Assembly (NCBI GenBank): GCA_026786275.1
Contig: JAJAYJ010000158.1
Location: 1 to 39,381 of the forward strand
DNA: 39,381 nucleotides
Reading direction: 5' to 3'
Origin: Nocardioides sp.
GTDB taxonomy: Bacteria > Actinomycetota > Actinomycetes > Propionibacteriales > Nocardioidaceae
In this document: positions 1 to 7,480 of the stretch, piece after piece
Layout: each line of letters begins with the position of its first letter
Numbering within the stretch: the stretch's first letter is position 1
Program-made: the position numbers and the translations under genes
The notes under the pieces: generated by a model
Told to the model about the DNA's origin: nothing
The model's database searches: none
What the model saw: only the letters and a program-made list of their open reading frames with translations

Positions 1-102
1 GGGGGGCGGCCCGCCGCGGGGGGGTGGGGCGCCACCCCACCCCCCCCGGGGCCCGCGGGGGGGGGGGACACGCCCGGGGGCCGGAGGGGCGCGGCCGCCG
101 GC
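1..102. other. Low-complexity G/C contig edge
   Basis: Runs of G and C with no coding signal that matches the gene beginning just after it. The quality of the sequence seems to collapse here, much as it does at the other end of the window. It is probably an assembly edge and not biology. The upstream part of the SAF-domain gene would be expected here and cannot be read. Confidence 0.6.
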
Positions 103-459
103 GGCCGCGGCGAGCCGGTGACCGCGACCCGGCTGCTCGGGCCGGGGCTGGCCGCCGACCTCGGACCGGCCGGGGCCGACCTGACGGCGATGCCGGTCCG
201 CTTCCCCGACTCCGCGATGGCCGCGCTGCTGCGCGTGGGCGACGTGGTCGACGTGCTCGCCGTGGACCCCCAGGGAGGTGCCGCCGGCGTGGTCACCCGC
301 GGGGCCCGGGTCCTCGCCCTGCCCGGACCCCCGGCGTCGGGCACCGGTTCCGACGGACTGCCGGGCCGGCTCGTGGTGCTCGGGGTGCCGGCGGCCGCGG
401 TGCCGGGGCTCGCGGACGCGTCGGTCCGCCTCTTCCTCGTGTTCGCCTACGCCCCGTAG
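103..459 (+). CDS. SAF-domain (CpaB/RcpC-like) protein, 3' part
   Basis: This is the C-terminal part of a SAF-domain protein of the kind related to Flp pilus assembly protein CpaB/RcpC. The visible frame begins with RGEPVTATRLLGPGL, which fits the 'GEP(L/V)T..RLLGPGL' stretch that follows a SAF domain in such proteins. It continues through a segment like VRFPDSAMAALLRVGDVVDV and ends at a TAG. The N-terminus, where a signal segment and most of the SAF domain would lie, is lost in the low-complexity edge. A GTG at 118 could be read as a start, but the homology-like RGEP lies before it, so truncation is more likely. mscL follows 48 nt downstream. The cellular role is unknown; family members are usually extracytoplasmic. 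Confidence 0.6.
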   Translation, partial: GRGEPVTATRLLGPGLAADLGPAGADLTAMPVRFPDSAMAALLRVGDVVDVLAVDPQGGAAGVVTRGARVLALPGPPASGTGSDGLPGRLVVLGVPAAAVPGLADASVRLFLVFAYAP

Positions 460-507
460 CCTGCGCGGCACCCCGGGGACCGATCTCGGCTCGACACCAG
501 GAGTGGC

Positions 508-879
508 ATGTCCGGATTCAAGAACTTCCTGCTCCGTGGAAACCTGATCGACCTGGCGGTCGCCGTCATCATCGGCACCGCGTTCGGCGCCGTGGTCATC
601 ACCTTCACGGCCTGGTTGACCGACCAGCTGCCCGAGTCGACCAGCGAGTACGTCAGCAACCAGCCCAACAGCTTCGGCGCGTTCCTCAACGCGGTGATCT
701 CGTTCGTGATCCTGGCCGCCGTCGTCTACTTCGCGATCGTGATGCCCTACACCCGGGCCAAGGAGAGGTACTTCCCGAGTGCGCCGGCCGGCACACCGCA
801 GGACATCCAGATCCTCACCGAGATCCGGGACCTGCTGGCCGGTCAGTCCCGCTCCACGCAGGAGTCACCGCGCGCATGA
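508..879 (+). CDS. mscL: Large-conductance mechanosensitive channel MscL
   Basis: MscL forms a homopentameric pore in the plasma membrane that opens under high tension and releases solutes during hypo-osmotic shock. The 123-aa protein starts with the typical amphipathic N-terminal helix (FKNFLLRGNLIDLAVAVIIG), which leads into TM1 (about residues 13-37) with the small-residue gate pattern. A periplasmic loop (about 38-66) follows, then TM2 (about 67-90), ending in the charged RAKERYF turn. The C-terminal helix EIRDLLA (about 108-114) is the cytoplasmic bundle. Length is normal for actinobacterial MscL. The ATG is preceded by AGGAG four bases upstream. It lies just downstream of the SAF-domain gene and may be cotranscribed with it. 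Confidence 0.96.
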   Translation: MSGFKNFLLRGNLIDLAVAVIIGTAFGAVVITFTAWLTDQLPESTSEYVSNQPNSFGAFLNAVISFVILAAVVYFAIVMPYTRAKERYFPSAPAGTPQDIQILTEIRDLLAGQSRSTQESPRA

Positions 880-900
880 CGCGGAGCTGGAGCGGCCGCC

Positions 901-1083
901 TCACCCGTGGTGGGGCGGCACCTGGGCCTTGAGCCAGGCCTCGGAGGCGCTCTCGGCCTCGCTGGCCGCCAGCACGCCGAGGTCGCGCTCGTCGGCGGTG
1001 GTCTCGGGCAGCACGTCACCGAAGACCAGGGCCAGCCGGCGCTTGCGCTCCCAGTCGCTCTCGGCGGTGCCCGGGTCGCTCAT
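901..1083 (-). CDS. Small conserved-looking acidic protein (60 aa)
   Basis: A 60-aa protein of unknown function starting MSDPGTAESDWERKRRLALVFG. It is charged, lacks a membrane segment and lacks cysteines. The central DVLPETTADERD and the closing SEAWLKAQVPPH look like a real, constrained protein, and I recall similar short proteins in Nocardioides genomes without a function assigned. Its ATG lies 16 nt after the stop of the LCP gene on the same strand, so the two probably form one transcript. It converges with mscL, whose stop is 21 nt away. No catalytic motif is visible. Confidence 0.7.
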   Translation of the reverse strand: MSDPGTAESDWERKRRLALVFGDVLPETTADERDLGVLAASEAESASEAWLKAQVPPHHG

Positions 1084-1099
1084 GCCGCGTCACCCACCA

Positions 1100-2362
1100 T
1101 CAGGTGCACAGTCCGACCGAGGCCAGGTCTTCGGCTTCGGCTTCCGCCGACGGTGACGTGGTGGCGCCGTCGCCGGGCTCCTCGGTCACGTCGTCGGTGG
1201 GGCTGCTGCTGGGGCTGCCGCTGGGGCCGGGACCGGTCGAGGCGCTCCCGGAGGGCTCGGCACCCGGCACCGCGCCGGCGCTGATGGAGCCGGCCCGGAG
1301 CTTGCCAAGCGGCGCGTCGTTGATGACCTTGTCCCAGAGCGCGTCGGCCTCGGCGGTCATCACGACCCGGCCGGGGTCCTCGGTGCTGTACTCGAACGGG
1401 ACCGTGACGAACTGGATCCGCTTGAGACCGACGCCCTGGAACTGCCCGCCCACCTGGGCGATGTCGAGCAGGTTGCCGAGGTCGGTGGTCAGCGACTTGG
1501 TGACGGCGCCCACGAAGTTGAGCAACCGGTCGGGTCGCCCCAGCACGCCGCCGGAGACGACCTTGCTGGCCATGGCCGCGACGAACGCCTGCTGCCGCTT
1601 GATCCGGCCGATGTCGCTGCCGTCGCCGATGGAGTAGCGCAGCCGGACGTAGTTCAGCGCGTCGTCACCCTTGATCGTCTGGGTGCCGGGCTGCAGCGTG
1701 AGGCCGGTCTTGGCGTCGTCGATCTCCTCGGGCACGCAGATCTCCACACCCCCGACGGCGTCGACCATGCTCTTGAACCCGGTGAAGTCCACGACCACGT
1801 AGTTGTCGACCAGCACGCCGGTCAGCTGCTCGAACTGCTGGATGGTGCAGGCCGCGCCCCCGACGTTGTAGGCCTCGTTCCACAGCACCCCGTCTTGGGC
1901 CGGGATCGTGTCGCCGTTCAGGGCCGTGCACTCGGGCCGGTCGACCAGGGTGTCGCGCGGCACCGAGATGCCGTACGCGCTGCGGCGGTCGGCCGAGAGG
2001 TGCATCAGGATCGTGGTGTCCGACCCGCCGCCGCCTTCGCTGTCGATGTCGTTGCCCTCGCCCTCGCGAGTGTCGGAGCCCATCACCAGGATGTTGATCG
2101 GGCTGCGCGGGCCCTCGAACGTCTTGGCCGTCGGCCGGTTCGAGAGCTGGCCGTCGACGCTGATGATGTTGAGGTTGCCGTTGAAGTGGTCGTAGAGGTA
2201 GGCCACGCCGAGACCGGTGACCAGGCCCAGGGCGAGCAGGCTGGAGATCAGCACCTTGGCGATCGTGTGCCGCGCGACCGGCTTGTTGCGCCGAGTGCCG
2301 CGTCGCCGGGCGCTGGTAGGCGACGTGGGCGTTGCCGCGGACCTGCGTCCGGCGTGCTTCAT
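1100..2362 (-). CDS. LytR-CpsA-Psr (LCP) family cell-wall ligase
   Basis: LCP proteins are membrane-anchored phosphotransferases that attach polymers such as teichoic acid, arabinogalactan or capsule from polyprenyl phosphate to peptidoglycan. With the ATG at 2362 the protein has 420 aa: a basic cytoplasmic tail (1-32), one TM helix (about 33-57), then the extracellular LCP domain. It has NILVMGSDTREG with the family's Asp and Arg, SDTTILMHLSAD, the SVPRDTLV segment, NEAYNVGG, the VDFTGF...VDAVGGVEICV core and YVRLRYSIGDGSDIGRIKRQQ with conserved arginines. A Ser/Pro/Gly/Glu-rich tail closes it. An upstream in-frame start at 2458 is less likely: the extra 32 residues look random, and GAAGG lies 8 nt before the chosen ATG. 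The small 60-aa gene follows in the same direction. Confidence 0.93.
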   Translation of the reverse strand: MKHAGRRSAATPTSPTSARRRGTRRNKPVARHTIAKVLISSLLALGLVTGLGVAYLYDHFNGNLNIISVDGQLSNRPTAKTFEGPRSPINILVMGSDTREGEGNDIDSEGGGGSDTTILMHLSADRRSAYGISVPRDTLVDRPECTALNGDTIPAQDGVLWNEAYNVGGAACTIQQFEQLTGVLVDNYVVVDFTGFKSMVDAVGGVEICVPEEIDDAKTGLTLQPGTQTIKGDDALNYVRLRYSIGDGSDIGRIKRQQAFVAAMASKVVSGGVLGRPDRLLNFVGAVTKSLTTDLGNLLDIAQVGGQFQGVGLKRIQFVTVPFEYSTEDPGRVVMTAEADALWDKVINDAPLGKLRAGSISAGAVPGAEPSGSASTGPGPSGSPSSSPTDDVTEEPGDGATTSPSAEAEAEDLASVGLCT

Positions 2363-2458
2363 CGTGTCTACCTTCGGCCTCGGGGCTGCGATCGGGGCAG
2401 GTGTCGCGGTGCCCGTCGGCGGGAACGGCCCTGCTCGAAAACTACTGCGCCAGCGCAA

Positions 2459-2487
2459 ATGATGAACGGCAGCCGACCGATTGACAA
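2459..2487 (-). promoter_or_regulatory. Candidate sigma-70-type promoter of the LCP gene
   Basis: On the minus strand, TTGTCA (2482-2487) and CATCAT (2459-2464) are separated by exactly 17 nt. This sits about 97 nt upstream of the LCP start codon, in otherwise very GC-rich intergenic DNA. This is a pattern match only. Confidence 0.4.
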
Positions 2488-2529
2488 ACCCGGGCGCGGG
2501 TCAGGGGCCCCGGCTCCGCACGGGGACCG

Positions 2530-2907
2530 TTAAGGAATGGGCGTGCCCTGGTGGTGGAGGATGCGCCACCGACCGTCGCGACCGCGTCGCCACCACGACG
2601 TACGCCGGGCCCGCCGGCCCTCCGCAGCGCTCACGTAGATCAGCATCACCAGGCCTTCGGCGACGAGCGTGCCACTCATCTCGTCGTCGGTGATCACCCG
2701 GGTGCCGGGGTCGGCCAGCATCGCCTCGATCATCACGGACCGTCCCCACAGCCGCCCGGAGGCACCGATCTCGCGGAACTCCGGGTCCAGGAGCCGCTCG
2801 ACCACCTCGCGCGAGCCCCGGTTCTCGGGCCGCAGCAGACCACGCTCGAGGCCGATCGCGTGCGCGACCTGCTGGGCGGGGGTCAGGCCGGGGGCGGACC
2901 CGGTCAT
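2530..2907 (-). CDS. SnoaL-like/DUF4440-type small protein
   Basis: A 125-aa protein with the layout of the NTF2-like superfamily (SnoaL/DUF4440): an N-terminal helix (LERGLLRPENRGSREVVERLL), 'DPEFREIGASGRLWGRSVMIEAML', then beta strands, ending RDGRWRILHHQGTPI, the typical 'dGrWrivHhQgT' close of the fold. Such proteins bind small molecules or act as small isomerases or hydrolases, and no specific substrate can be read here. The ATG at 2907 overlaps the stop of the DNA glycosylase gene in an ATGA arrangement, which decides the start against an upstream in-frame ATG at 2994 and suggests translational coupling. It is the last gene of the reductase-glycosylase-SnoaL block. Confidence 0.75.
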   Translation of the reverse strand: MTGSAPGLTPAQQVAHAIGLERGLLRPENRGSREVVERLLDPEFREIGASGRLWGRSVMIEAMLADPGTRVITDDEMSGTLVAEGLVMLIYVSAAEGRRARRTSWWRRGRDGRWRILHHQGTPIP

Positions 2908-3503
2908 GGCCGGAGCGCTCCGGGCCCGCCCGGCGCCCGAGGGTTGCGTCGGTACGCCGACACCGTGGTCTCCCCCTCGAGCCAGAACCGCCACGGCACG
3001 TCGGCGGCGCTCGCGACCCCGACCCGAGGCCCGGTGACGACCGGGCGACCCGGCCCGCCGGGCGGGCCCAGGCGGGGCGCGTCATCCCCGTCAAGGTCCG
3101 CTCCGTTGTCGGCCAGGGTCAGGCCCAGCGCCGAAGCCAGGTTGCCGGGCCCGCGCGCCAGGCGGGCGTCGTCGTCCACGACCCCACGACGCTGCCGCGC
3201 CAGGTCGAGGCCGTCGACCACCTCGCCGGCGCGCAGCAACACCGCCGCGGCGTGCCCCGAGGGGCCGGTGACGACGTTGGCGCAGTGGTGCAGGCCGTAG
3301 GAGCGGTAGACGTAGAGCCGGCCGGGTGCGCCGTACATGATCTCGCTGCGGGGCGTGCGGGTGGCCGCGTGCGACGCGGGGTCGTCGGGTCCGGCGTACG
3401 CCTCGACCTCGGTGAGCCGGACGGTGACCCCGTGCCCGTGCAGCGTGCGCCCGAGCAGGCCGTGGGCCTGCGCGACCAGGTCGGTGCTGGAGAGAGGGAC
3501 CAC
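2904..3503 (-). CDS. DNA-3-methyladenine glycosylase (MPG/AAG type)
   Basis: Removes alkylated purines such as 3-methyladenine from DNA, starting base-excision repair. The 199-aa protein matches the Pur_DNA_glyco family: LGRTL near residue 18, then LTEVEAYAGPDDPASHA with the catalytic Glu, the RTPRSEIMYGAPGRLYVYRSYGLH block that forms the DNA-intercalating and base-binding region, NVVTGP, the VLLRAGEVV strand, ARGPGNLASALGL, and the closing PRVGVASAADVPWRFWLEG. All family landmarks are in place. The start is a GTG at 3503, 10 nt after the stop of the NAD(P)-binding protein, so the genes are probably one transcript. Its stop overlaps the start of the SnoaL-like gene. Confidence 0.93.
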   Translation of the reverse strand: MVPLSSTDLVAQAHGLLGRTLHGHGVTVRLTEVEAYAGPDDPASHAATRTPRSEIMYGAPGRLYVYRSYGLHHCANVVTGPSGHAAAVLLRAGEVVDGLDLARQRRGVVDDDARLARGPGNLASALGLTLADNGADLDGDDAPRLGPPGGPGRPVVTGPRVGVASAADVPWRFWLEGETTVSAYRRNPRAPGGPGALRP

Positions 3504-3513
3504 GGGCTGCGCC

Positions 3514-4337
3514 TCAGGCCCCGGTGAGGGCCTGCTCGAGGCTGCGGGGCTCGTGACCGGCGACGCGGCGCACGTCGTCGCTCAGGGCGGCGCACGCCCC
3601 GCCGGCGATCGCGGTGTAGGTGCTGACCCACGCGTCGAGCTGCCAGTCCCCGACGTCGTAGGCCGCGCGGCGCGAGGCATCGGCCTCCTCGAGCGTCTCG
3701 TCCTCGAAGCGCAGCTCGCGACCCAGCACCGCGCCGGCCCGCTGCGTGACCTCGACCAGGGTGAGCGCCTCCGGCCCGGTCAGGGTGTACGTCGCCCCAC
3801 CGTGCCCGCCCGGATCCCGCAGCCCCGCGACAGCGACGTCGGCCACGTCGGCGCGGGCCACCGCGGCCACCCGTCCGTCGCCGGCCGGCCCCCGGACCAC
3901 CCCCGCGGCGTCGGCGAACAGCGGCAGCACGTCGAGGTAGAAGTTGTCGCGCAGCACAGTCGCGCTCATCGGCGTCTCGGCGATGGCGACCTCGGCGTCG
4001 AATGGTCGCGACCCAGGGTGAACGTGGCGTCCGGGGCCGCCCCTGAGAAGGAGGTGTAGACGAGGTGGCTGACCCCGGCCCGCGCGGCGGCGCCGATGAA
4101 CGAGCGGTGCTCCTCGCGCCGAGTCCGGGACTCGGCCGCGGAGACCATGAACAGGGTGTCCACGCCCTCGAGGGCGGCCATGGCCGCGTCGGCGTCGGCG
4201 TACATGGCGACCCGGACGTCGAGCCCGCTATCGGGCGCCCGGGAGGCGTCGCGCACGACCAGCCGGGGCGAGAGGTCGGCGAGCGCCCTCGCGACGAGCC
4301 CGCCCAGGGCGCCGGTGGATCCGGTGACGGCGATCAT
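3514..4337 (-). pseudogene. NmrA/QorB-like NAD(P)-binding reductase, frameshifted
   Basis: An atypical short-chain reductase resembling NAD(P)H:quinone oxidoreductase QorB/NmrA. It starts MIAVTGSTGALGG, the nucleotide-binding loop, followed by the ADAAMAALEGVDTLFMVSA segment and GVSHLVYTSFSGA. The first frame runs through FTLGRDH and is then lost. The second frame resumes with FDAEVAIAETPMSATVLRDNFYLDVLP and continues to the C-terminus. One A appears to be missing in the AA at 4001-4002 (one T on the coding strand, CATTCGAC for CATTTCGAC). Restored length is about 274 aa, normal for the family. A single indel in a short homopolymer could be a sequencing error, so this may be a working gene. 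It is the first gene of a block with the glycosylase and SnoaL-like genes. Confidence 0.8.
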
Positions 4338-4343
4338 GAGCAG

Positions 4344-4349
4344 AGCGTA
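4344..4349 (-). promoter_or_regulatory. TACGCT -10 box, leaderless start
   Basis: TACGCT lies 6 nt before the ATG at 4337 on the minus strand, with no Shine-Dalgarno between. The transcript should begin at or next to the start codon. Confidence 0.5.
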
Positions 4350-4379
4350 GGACTCCACTAGGATTCCGGTGCAGTACCC

Positions 4380-4455
4380 GCCCCAGTAGCTCAGTGGATA
4401 GAGCAGCCGCCTCCTAAGCGAAAGGTCGCCAGTTCGACTCTGGCCTGGGGCACCA
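4380..4455 (+). tRNA. tRNA-Arg (anticodon CCT), CCA encoded
   Basis: A 76-nt cloverleaf. The acceptor stem is GCCCCAG (4380-4386) paired with CTGGGGC (4445-4451), the discriminator base is A and CCA is encoded (4453-4455). The D arm has GCTC/GAGC, the anticodon loop CTCCTAA gives anticodon CCT (reads AGG), and the T arm is GCCAG-TTCGACT-CTGGC. The anticodon stem is GCCGC against GCGAA, so only three pairs form and the two outer positions mismatch. A nearly identical copy of the last 38 nt of this gene is found 4.4 kb downstream, as expected for an integration site in a tRNA 3' end. The gene diverges from the reductase gene at 4337. Confidence 0.93.
4416..4453. repeat. tRNA-proximal copy of 38-bp direct repeat (att-like)
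   Basis: The 3' part of the tRNA-Arg gene, from the anticodon loop to near the CCA end. It matches 8827-8864 at 36 of 38 positions (differences at 4428 and 4441). This pattern of a whole tRNA gene at one end and a 3' fragment at the other is the classical signature of tRNA-targeted integration. No integrase gene remains between the copies. Confidence 0.65.
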
Positions 4456-4525
4456 CCGCACTGTGCAAGAAGGTCGTCAGGTACCGGCTCGACTCCGGAG
4501 GACGGCGCCACGGCCGAAGGCCTGG

Positions 4526-4897
4526 TCAGGGGGTGGCCGTATCCGTGCCGGAGAGGCGGAGCTGACCGGCGAAGATGGCGATGACCACCAGGGCCGCCAC
4601 CTCGAAGAGCACTGCCGACCCCGACCCGCCGCTGGTGGCGCTGATAAAGACCAGGGGTGCGAGGAGGACGGCGGCCGCGACAACGACGACGAGGGGCCAG
4701 CTGCCCGTAGCCGCCCGGCTCCCGACGACGGCGATCACCAGGAGCGTGGCCACTGCGGCCAGCCAGCCGACCTCGAGGCCGACCCGGACGCCGCTGGTGC
4801 GTTCCCCTGTGAGTAGCGTCCCGGCACCGGCGACCACCACCAGCAGCAGCGCCACCACGCCGGTGTAGGCAGTCGAGAACGCGGAGCTACGGGCCAT
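4526..4897 (-). CDS. Small integral membrane protein, four TM segments
   Basis: A 123-aa very hydrophobic protein of unknown function. Four membrane segments can be seen: TGVVALLLVVVAGAGTLL (about 12-29), VGWLAAVATLLVIAVVG (about 43-59), WPLVVVVAAAVLLAPLVFI (about 67-85) and VLFEVAALVVIAIFAGQL (about 95-112). The N-terminus MARSSAFSTAY and the tail LSGTDTATP are short and probably both cytoplasmic. No ligand motif is visible. It is the first gene after the tRNA inside the putative island, on the opposite strand. No clear ribosome binding site precedes the ATG. Confidence 0.65.
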   Translation of the reverse strand: MARSSAFSTAYTGVVALLLVVVAGAGTLLTGERTSGVRVGLEVGWLAAVATLLVIAVVGSRAATGSWPLVVVVAAAVLLAPLVFISATSGGSGSAVLFEVAALVVIAIFAGQLRLSGTDTATP

Positions 4898-5037
4898 CCG
4901 CGCACCACTCTGATGGGCTCCACCCGGGCCGGGCGGCTCTCCAGCGCGGGAATCGTGCGCCGAGTGTTTGGGTCGGCGTCGCGGTGACGGTCCTCACCGC
5001 GGGGTTCCGTTGCGGGCCTCGCTCTGCCGTGGAACCC

Positions 5038-5493
5038 TCACATGAGAGCGTCGCGCTCACCGTTGACGTCAGTGCTTGGCCTGGCGTGCCTGGAGACCAC
5101 GAGTCGGCCACCTATACCCCGTGGTCTGGGTTCGCCCGGCGTGGTCTCCCCCGCACCGCGTTCAGGTTGCTGAGTTGCCCACGTGGCTTTGGCCGTGGGC
5201 GCTGCGATTGTGGAGAACTCGGGGTCCAGGCCTTGTTGCGTCATGTCACTGACAATCCGAGACGGACTGATCGATGGCGGGGCGGGGACCATTTTGGCGA
5301 CTGTCCAGGCAGCATCGGCGACCGTCTCCAGATCTCGGTAGGCCAGCATCACGGCGGCGCTGGGCGAGGAGTCGGCCACATTGAGGGCGGTCTCGAAGTC
5401 GGGCGGCTTCGTCAACGTCGCAGCGGCTGCGGTCACAGCTCTCAAGGCCAGCCGGTTTCGCTCCCACTCCGACGCGGCTGACTCCTCACGCAT
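5038..5493 (-). pseudogene. DUF4145-like gene, degenerate
   Basis: From the ATG at 5493 the frame reads MREESAASEWERNRLALRAV, then SPSAAVMLAYRDLETVADAAW and SRIVSDMTQQGLDPEF. This order (a 'SP.aAv..ay..LE' helix, then a helix ending in 'L.pe') resembles DUF4145-type proteins, which normally continue with an arginine-rich 'LRN.a.HG' motif. Here the open frame loses that motif, but a neighbouring frame around 5175-5212 contains NRSAHGQSH followed by a stop at 5162. That suggests an internal deletion or frameshift. Codons use more A/T than the neighbours. The upstream frame continues past 5493 without a convincing N-terminus. The function is unknown, and the assignment is by pattern only. Confidence 0.4.
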
Positions 5494-5857
5494 CGCTCGA
5501 TGCTCCTCTGGAGACAGCTCTTCGAATGCACTACGGGCTGCGTCAGCGCCATCGTTCCTCCCGAGCGGACAGACGGTCCGGATGCGGTTGACCGTAAGCG
5601 GAGGTCTCGGTTCTTGGGGAGCCCTACCGGGCGATCTGTGGAGAAACCGAGGAGGTTTGTCGCTCCAGCAGCCACGCGAGCCACGGCGGTCCCGCCAGTC
5701 CCAGGACCGCCCACCTGACCCCGGACGCACGTCGAGGTGCCACCCGGCACGCCCGATCGAGACCACCGCACCACCGTGGTCGGCACCCGCCCTCCGGCGG
5801 AGACTTAGCCGACTCGATGTGTGACGAAGGACATAGATGTGCTGTTGACTGGTCTGC
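5494..5857. other. Gap before the DASS transporter; possible gene debris
   Basis: No intact gene is seen. On the minus strand one frame near 5650-5720 gives a short hydrophobic stretch (WAVLGLAGPPWLAWLLE) that could be a membrane segment of a broken N-terminal part of the DUF4145-like gene. Promoter signals for the transporter are not clear; GAAGGA (5825-5830) is too far from the ATG to be its ribosome binding site. Confidence 0.3.
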
Positions 5858-7480
5858 ATGACCGATCTAGGAGACAAGCCTTCAGCCACCCCGGGCGGGC
5901 GCACCGACGTCGACAAGGCGTTCCTGGGGACTGCCACCTACCGCAGCCTCGGGGAGCAGCATCTGTCCCCACGCGAGGAGGCGTTCGAGAAGGGCCGGCG
6001 TACGGTCGGGTTGTTCCTGGCACCGCTGGTCGCCTCGGTCTTCTGGTTCCTGCCGTTCGATCTGCCCGGTGAGCAGCAGGGGCTCGCCGCGGTGCTGCTG
6101 GGCGTCATCGTCTTGTGGATCACCGAGCCGGTACCGATCCCGGTCGGCGGTTTCATCGGCATTGCCGCGATCGTCGTCCTCGGAGTGTCCTCGGCGGACG
6201 AGACGCTGGCGCCGTTCGGCTCCTCGACGATCTTCACCTTCATCGGCGCGTTCATCCTCGCCCAGGCGATGCTCAAGCACGGGGTCGCGCAGCGGTTCGC
6301 CATGTTCGTTCTCAGCCTGCCCGGCGTCGGGAAGTCGACCTTCCGCGTCATCATCGCGTTCGGCGTGATCACGGCGCTCCTCTCGGCGTTCGTCTCCAAC
6401 ACAGCGACCGTCGCGATGCTGCTGCCGACCGCGATCGGCATCCTGACCGTGATCGCCAAGCTGATGCAGTCGAAGGGCACCGTGGCCGAGGACTTCGACC
6501 CGCTGCGCCTCCGGGTCGGCGTCGCGCTGATGCTGATGCTCGCGTACGGCGCCTCGGTCGGCGGTCTGCTCACCCCCGTCGGCTCCCCGCCGAACCTGAT
6601 CGGACGCGGCCTGATCGAGGAGGCCACCGGCGAGACGATCTCCTTCCTCGACTGGATGATCATGGCGGCTCCGATCTGCGGCTTGATGTTCGTCGCCCTC
6701 GCGATCATCCTGCTGCTCCTGAACCGCCCGGAGATCAGGGAGCTCGAGGGCGTCGAGGAGTACGTCCGCGAGGAGAAAGCCAAGCTCGGGAGGCCCTCGC
6801 TCGCCGAGCGCAACACCCTGATCGCCTTCGGGATCACCGTCGCGCTGTGGATCTTCCCCGGCATCATCGCGGTGCTGTTCACCACCGAGTCCGCCGTTTA
6901 CGAGACCGTCAGCGGTCGCCTCGACGAGGGCGTCGTCGCCATCCTCGGCGCCTCGCTGCTGTTCGTGCTGCCCACGAAGTGGTCCGAGCGGGAGTTCACG
7001 ATGCGCTGGTCCGACGCGGCGAAGATCGACTGGGGCACCATCGTGCTGTTCGGCACCGGCATCGTCTTCGGCTCGCTGCTCGAGGACACGGGACTCGCGC
7101 TCACGATCGGCGAGGGGGCCTTCAGCGCCCTCGGCCTGACCAGCGTCTTCGCCATCACGATCTTCGCGGCGATCCTCGCGATCCTCATCTCCGAGACGAC
7201 CTCCAACACTGCGTCGGCCGCGGTCGTCGTACCGATCATCATCCCGATCGCGATGGCCGCCGGCGTCAACCCGTTCATACCGGCGCTGGCGGCGACGTTC
7301 GCCGCGTCGTTCGGGTTCATGCTGCCGGTTTCGACGCCGCAGAACGCGATCGTCTACGGCTCCGGCGCCGTGCCGATCACCAAGATGATCCGCTCCGGGT
7401 TCTCCTTCGACATCCTCGGTGCGATCCTGATCGTGATCCTCCTGCCCATGATGGTCGGCGTGCTGGGCCTGGGAGGCTAG
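5858..7480 (+). CDS. DASS (SLC13) family dicarboxylate:sodium symporter
   Basis: A 540-aa transporter of the divalent anion:Na+ symporter family, which imports dicarboxylates such as succinate, malate or tartrate with sodium. After a polar N-terminus of about 45 aa come repeated hydrophobic helices. Two family signatures are present: AFVSNTATVAMLLP with the first SNT motif and ISETTSNTASAAVVVP with the second. Each is paired with a re-entrant loop, TPVGSPPNLIGRG and LPVSTPQNAIVYGSG. The long cytoplasmic stretch LNRPEIRELEGVEEYVREEKAKLG connects the halves. The frame is intact although its neighbours are broken. It lies 3 nt before a dehydrogenase gene of the tartrate/isopropylmalate family, so tartrate or a related acid is a reasonable substrate guess, by context only. 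Confidence 0.92.
   Translation: MTDLGDKPSATPGGRTDVDKAFLGTATYRSLGEQHLSPREEAFEKGRRTVGLFLAPLVASVFWFLPFDLPGEQQGLAAVLLGVIVLWITEPVPIPVGGFIGIAAIVVLGVSSADETLAPFGSSTIFTFIGAFILAQAMLKHGVAQRFAMFVLSLPGVGKSTFRVIIAFGVITALLSAFVSNTATVAMLLPTAIGILTVIAKLMQSKGTVAEDFDPLRLRVGVALMLMLAYGASVGGLLTPVGSPPNLIGRGLIEEATGETISFLDWMIMAAPICGLMFVALAIILLLLNRPEIRELEGVEEYVREEKAKLGRPSLAERNTLIAFGITVALWIFPGIIAVLFTTESAVYETVSGRLDEGVVAILGASLLFVLPTKWSEREFTMRWSDAAKIDWGTIVLFGTGIVFGSLLEDTGLALTIGEGAFSALGLTSVFAITIFAAILAILISETTSNTASAAVVVPIIIPIAMAAGVNPFIPALAATFAASFGFMLPVSTPQNAIVYGSGAVPITKMIRSGFSFDILGAILIVILLPMMVGVLGLGG

Noticed and set aside
1..117. Frame of about 300 codons beginning at position 24
   Set aside because: It crosses the SAF and mscL genes in a different frame and begins in low-complexity edge sequence.
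4465..4500. Possible third tRNA 3' fragment just after the tRNA gene (AAGGTCGTCAGG...GACTCCGG)
   Set aside because: Only short, gapped similarity to the T arm; could be chance in GC-rich DNA.
4338..4511. Peptide-like PGQSRTGDLSL frame across the tRNA on the minus strand
   Set aside because: It is the tRNA-Arg gene translated backwards. The same kind of frame occurs near 8840 for the tRNA fragment.
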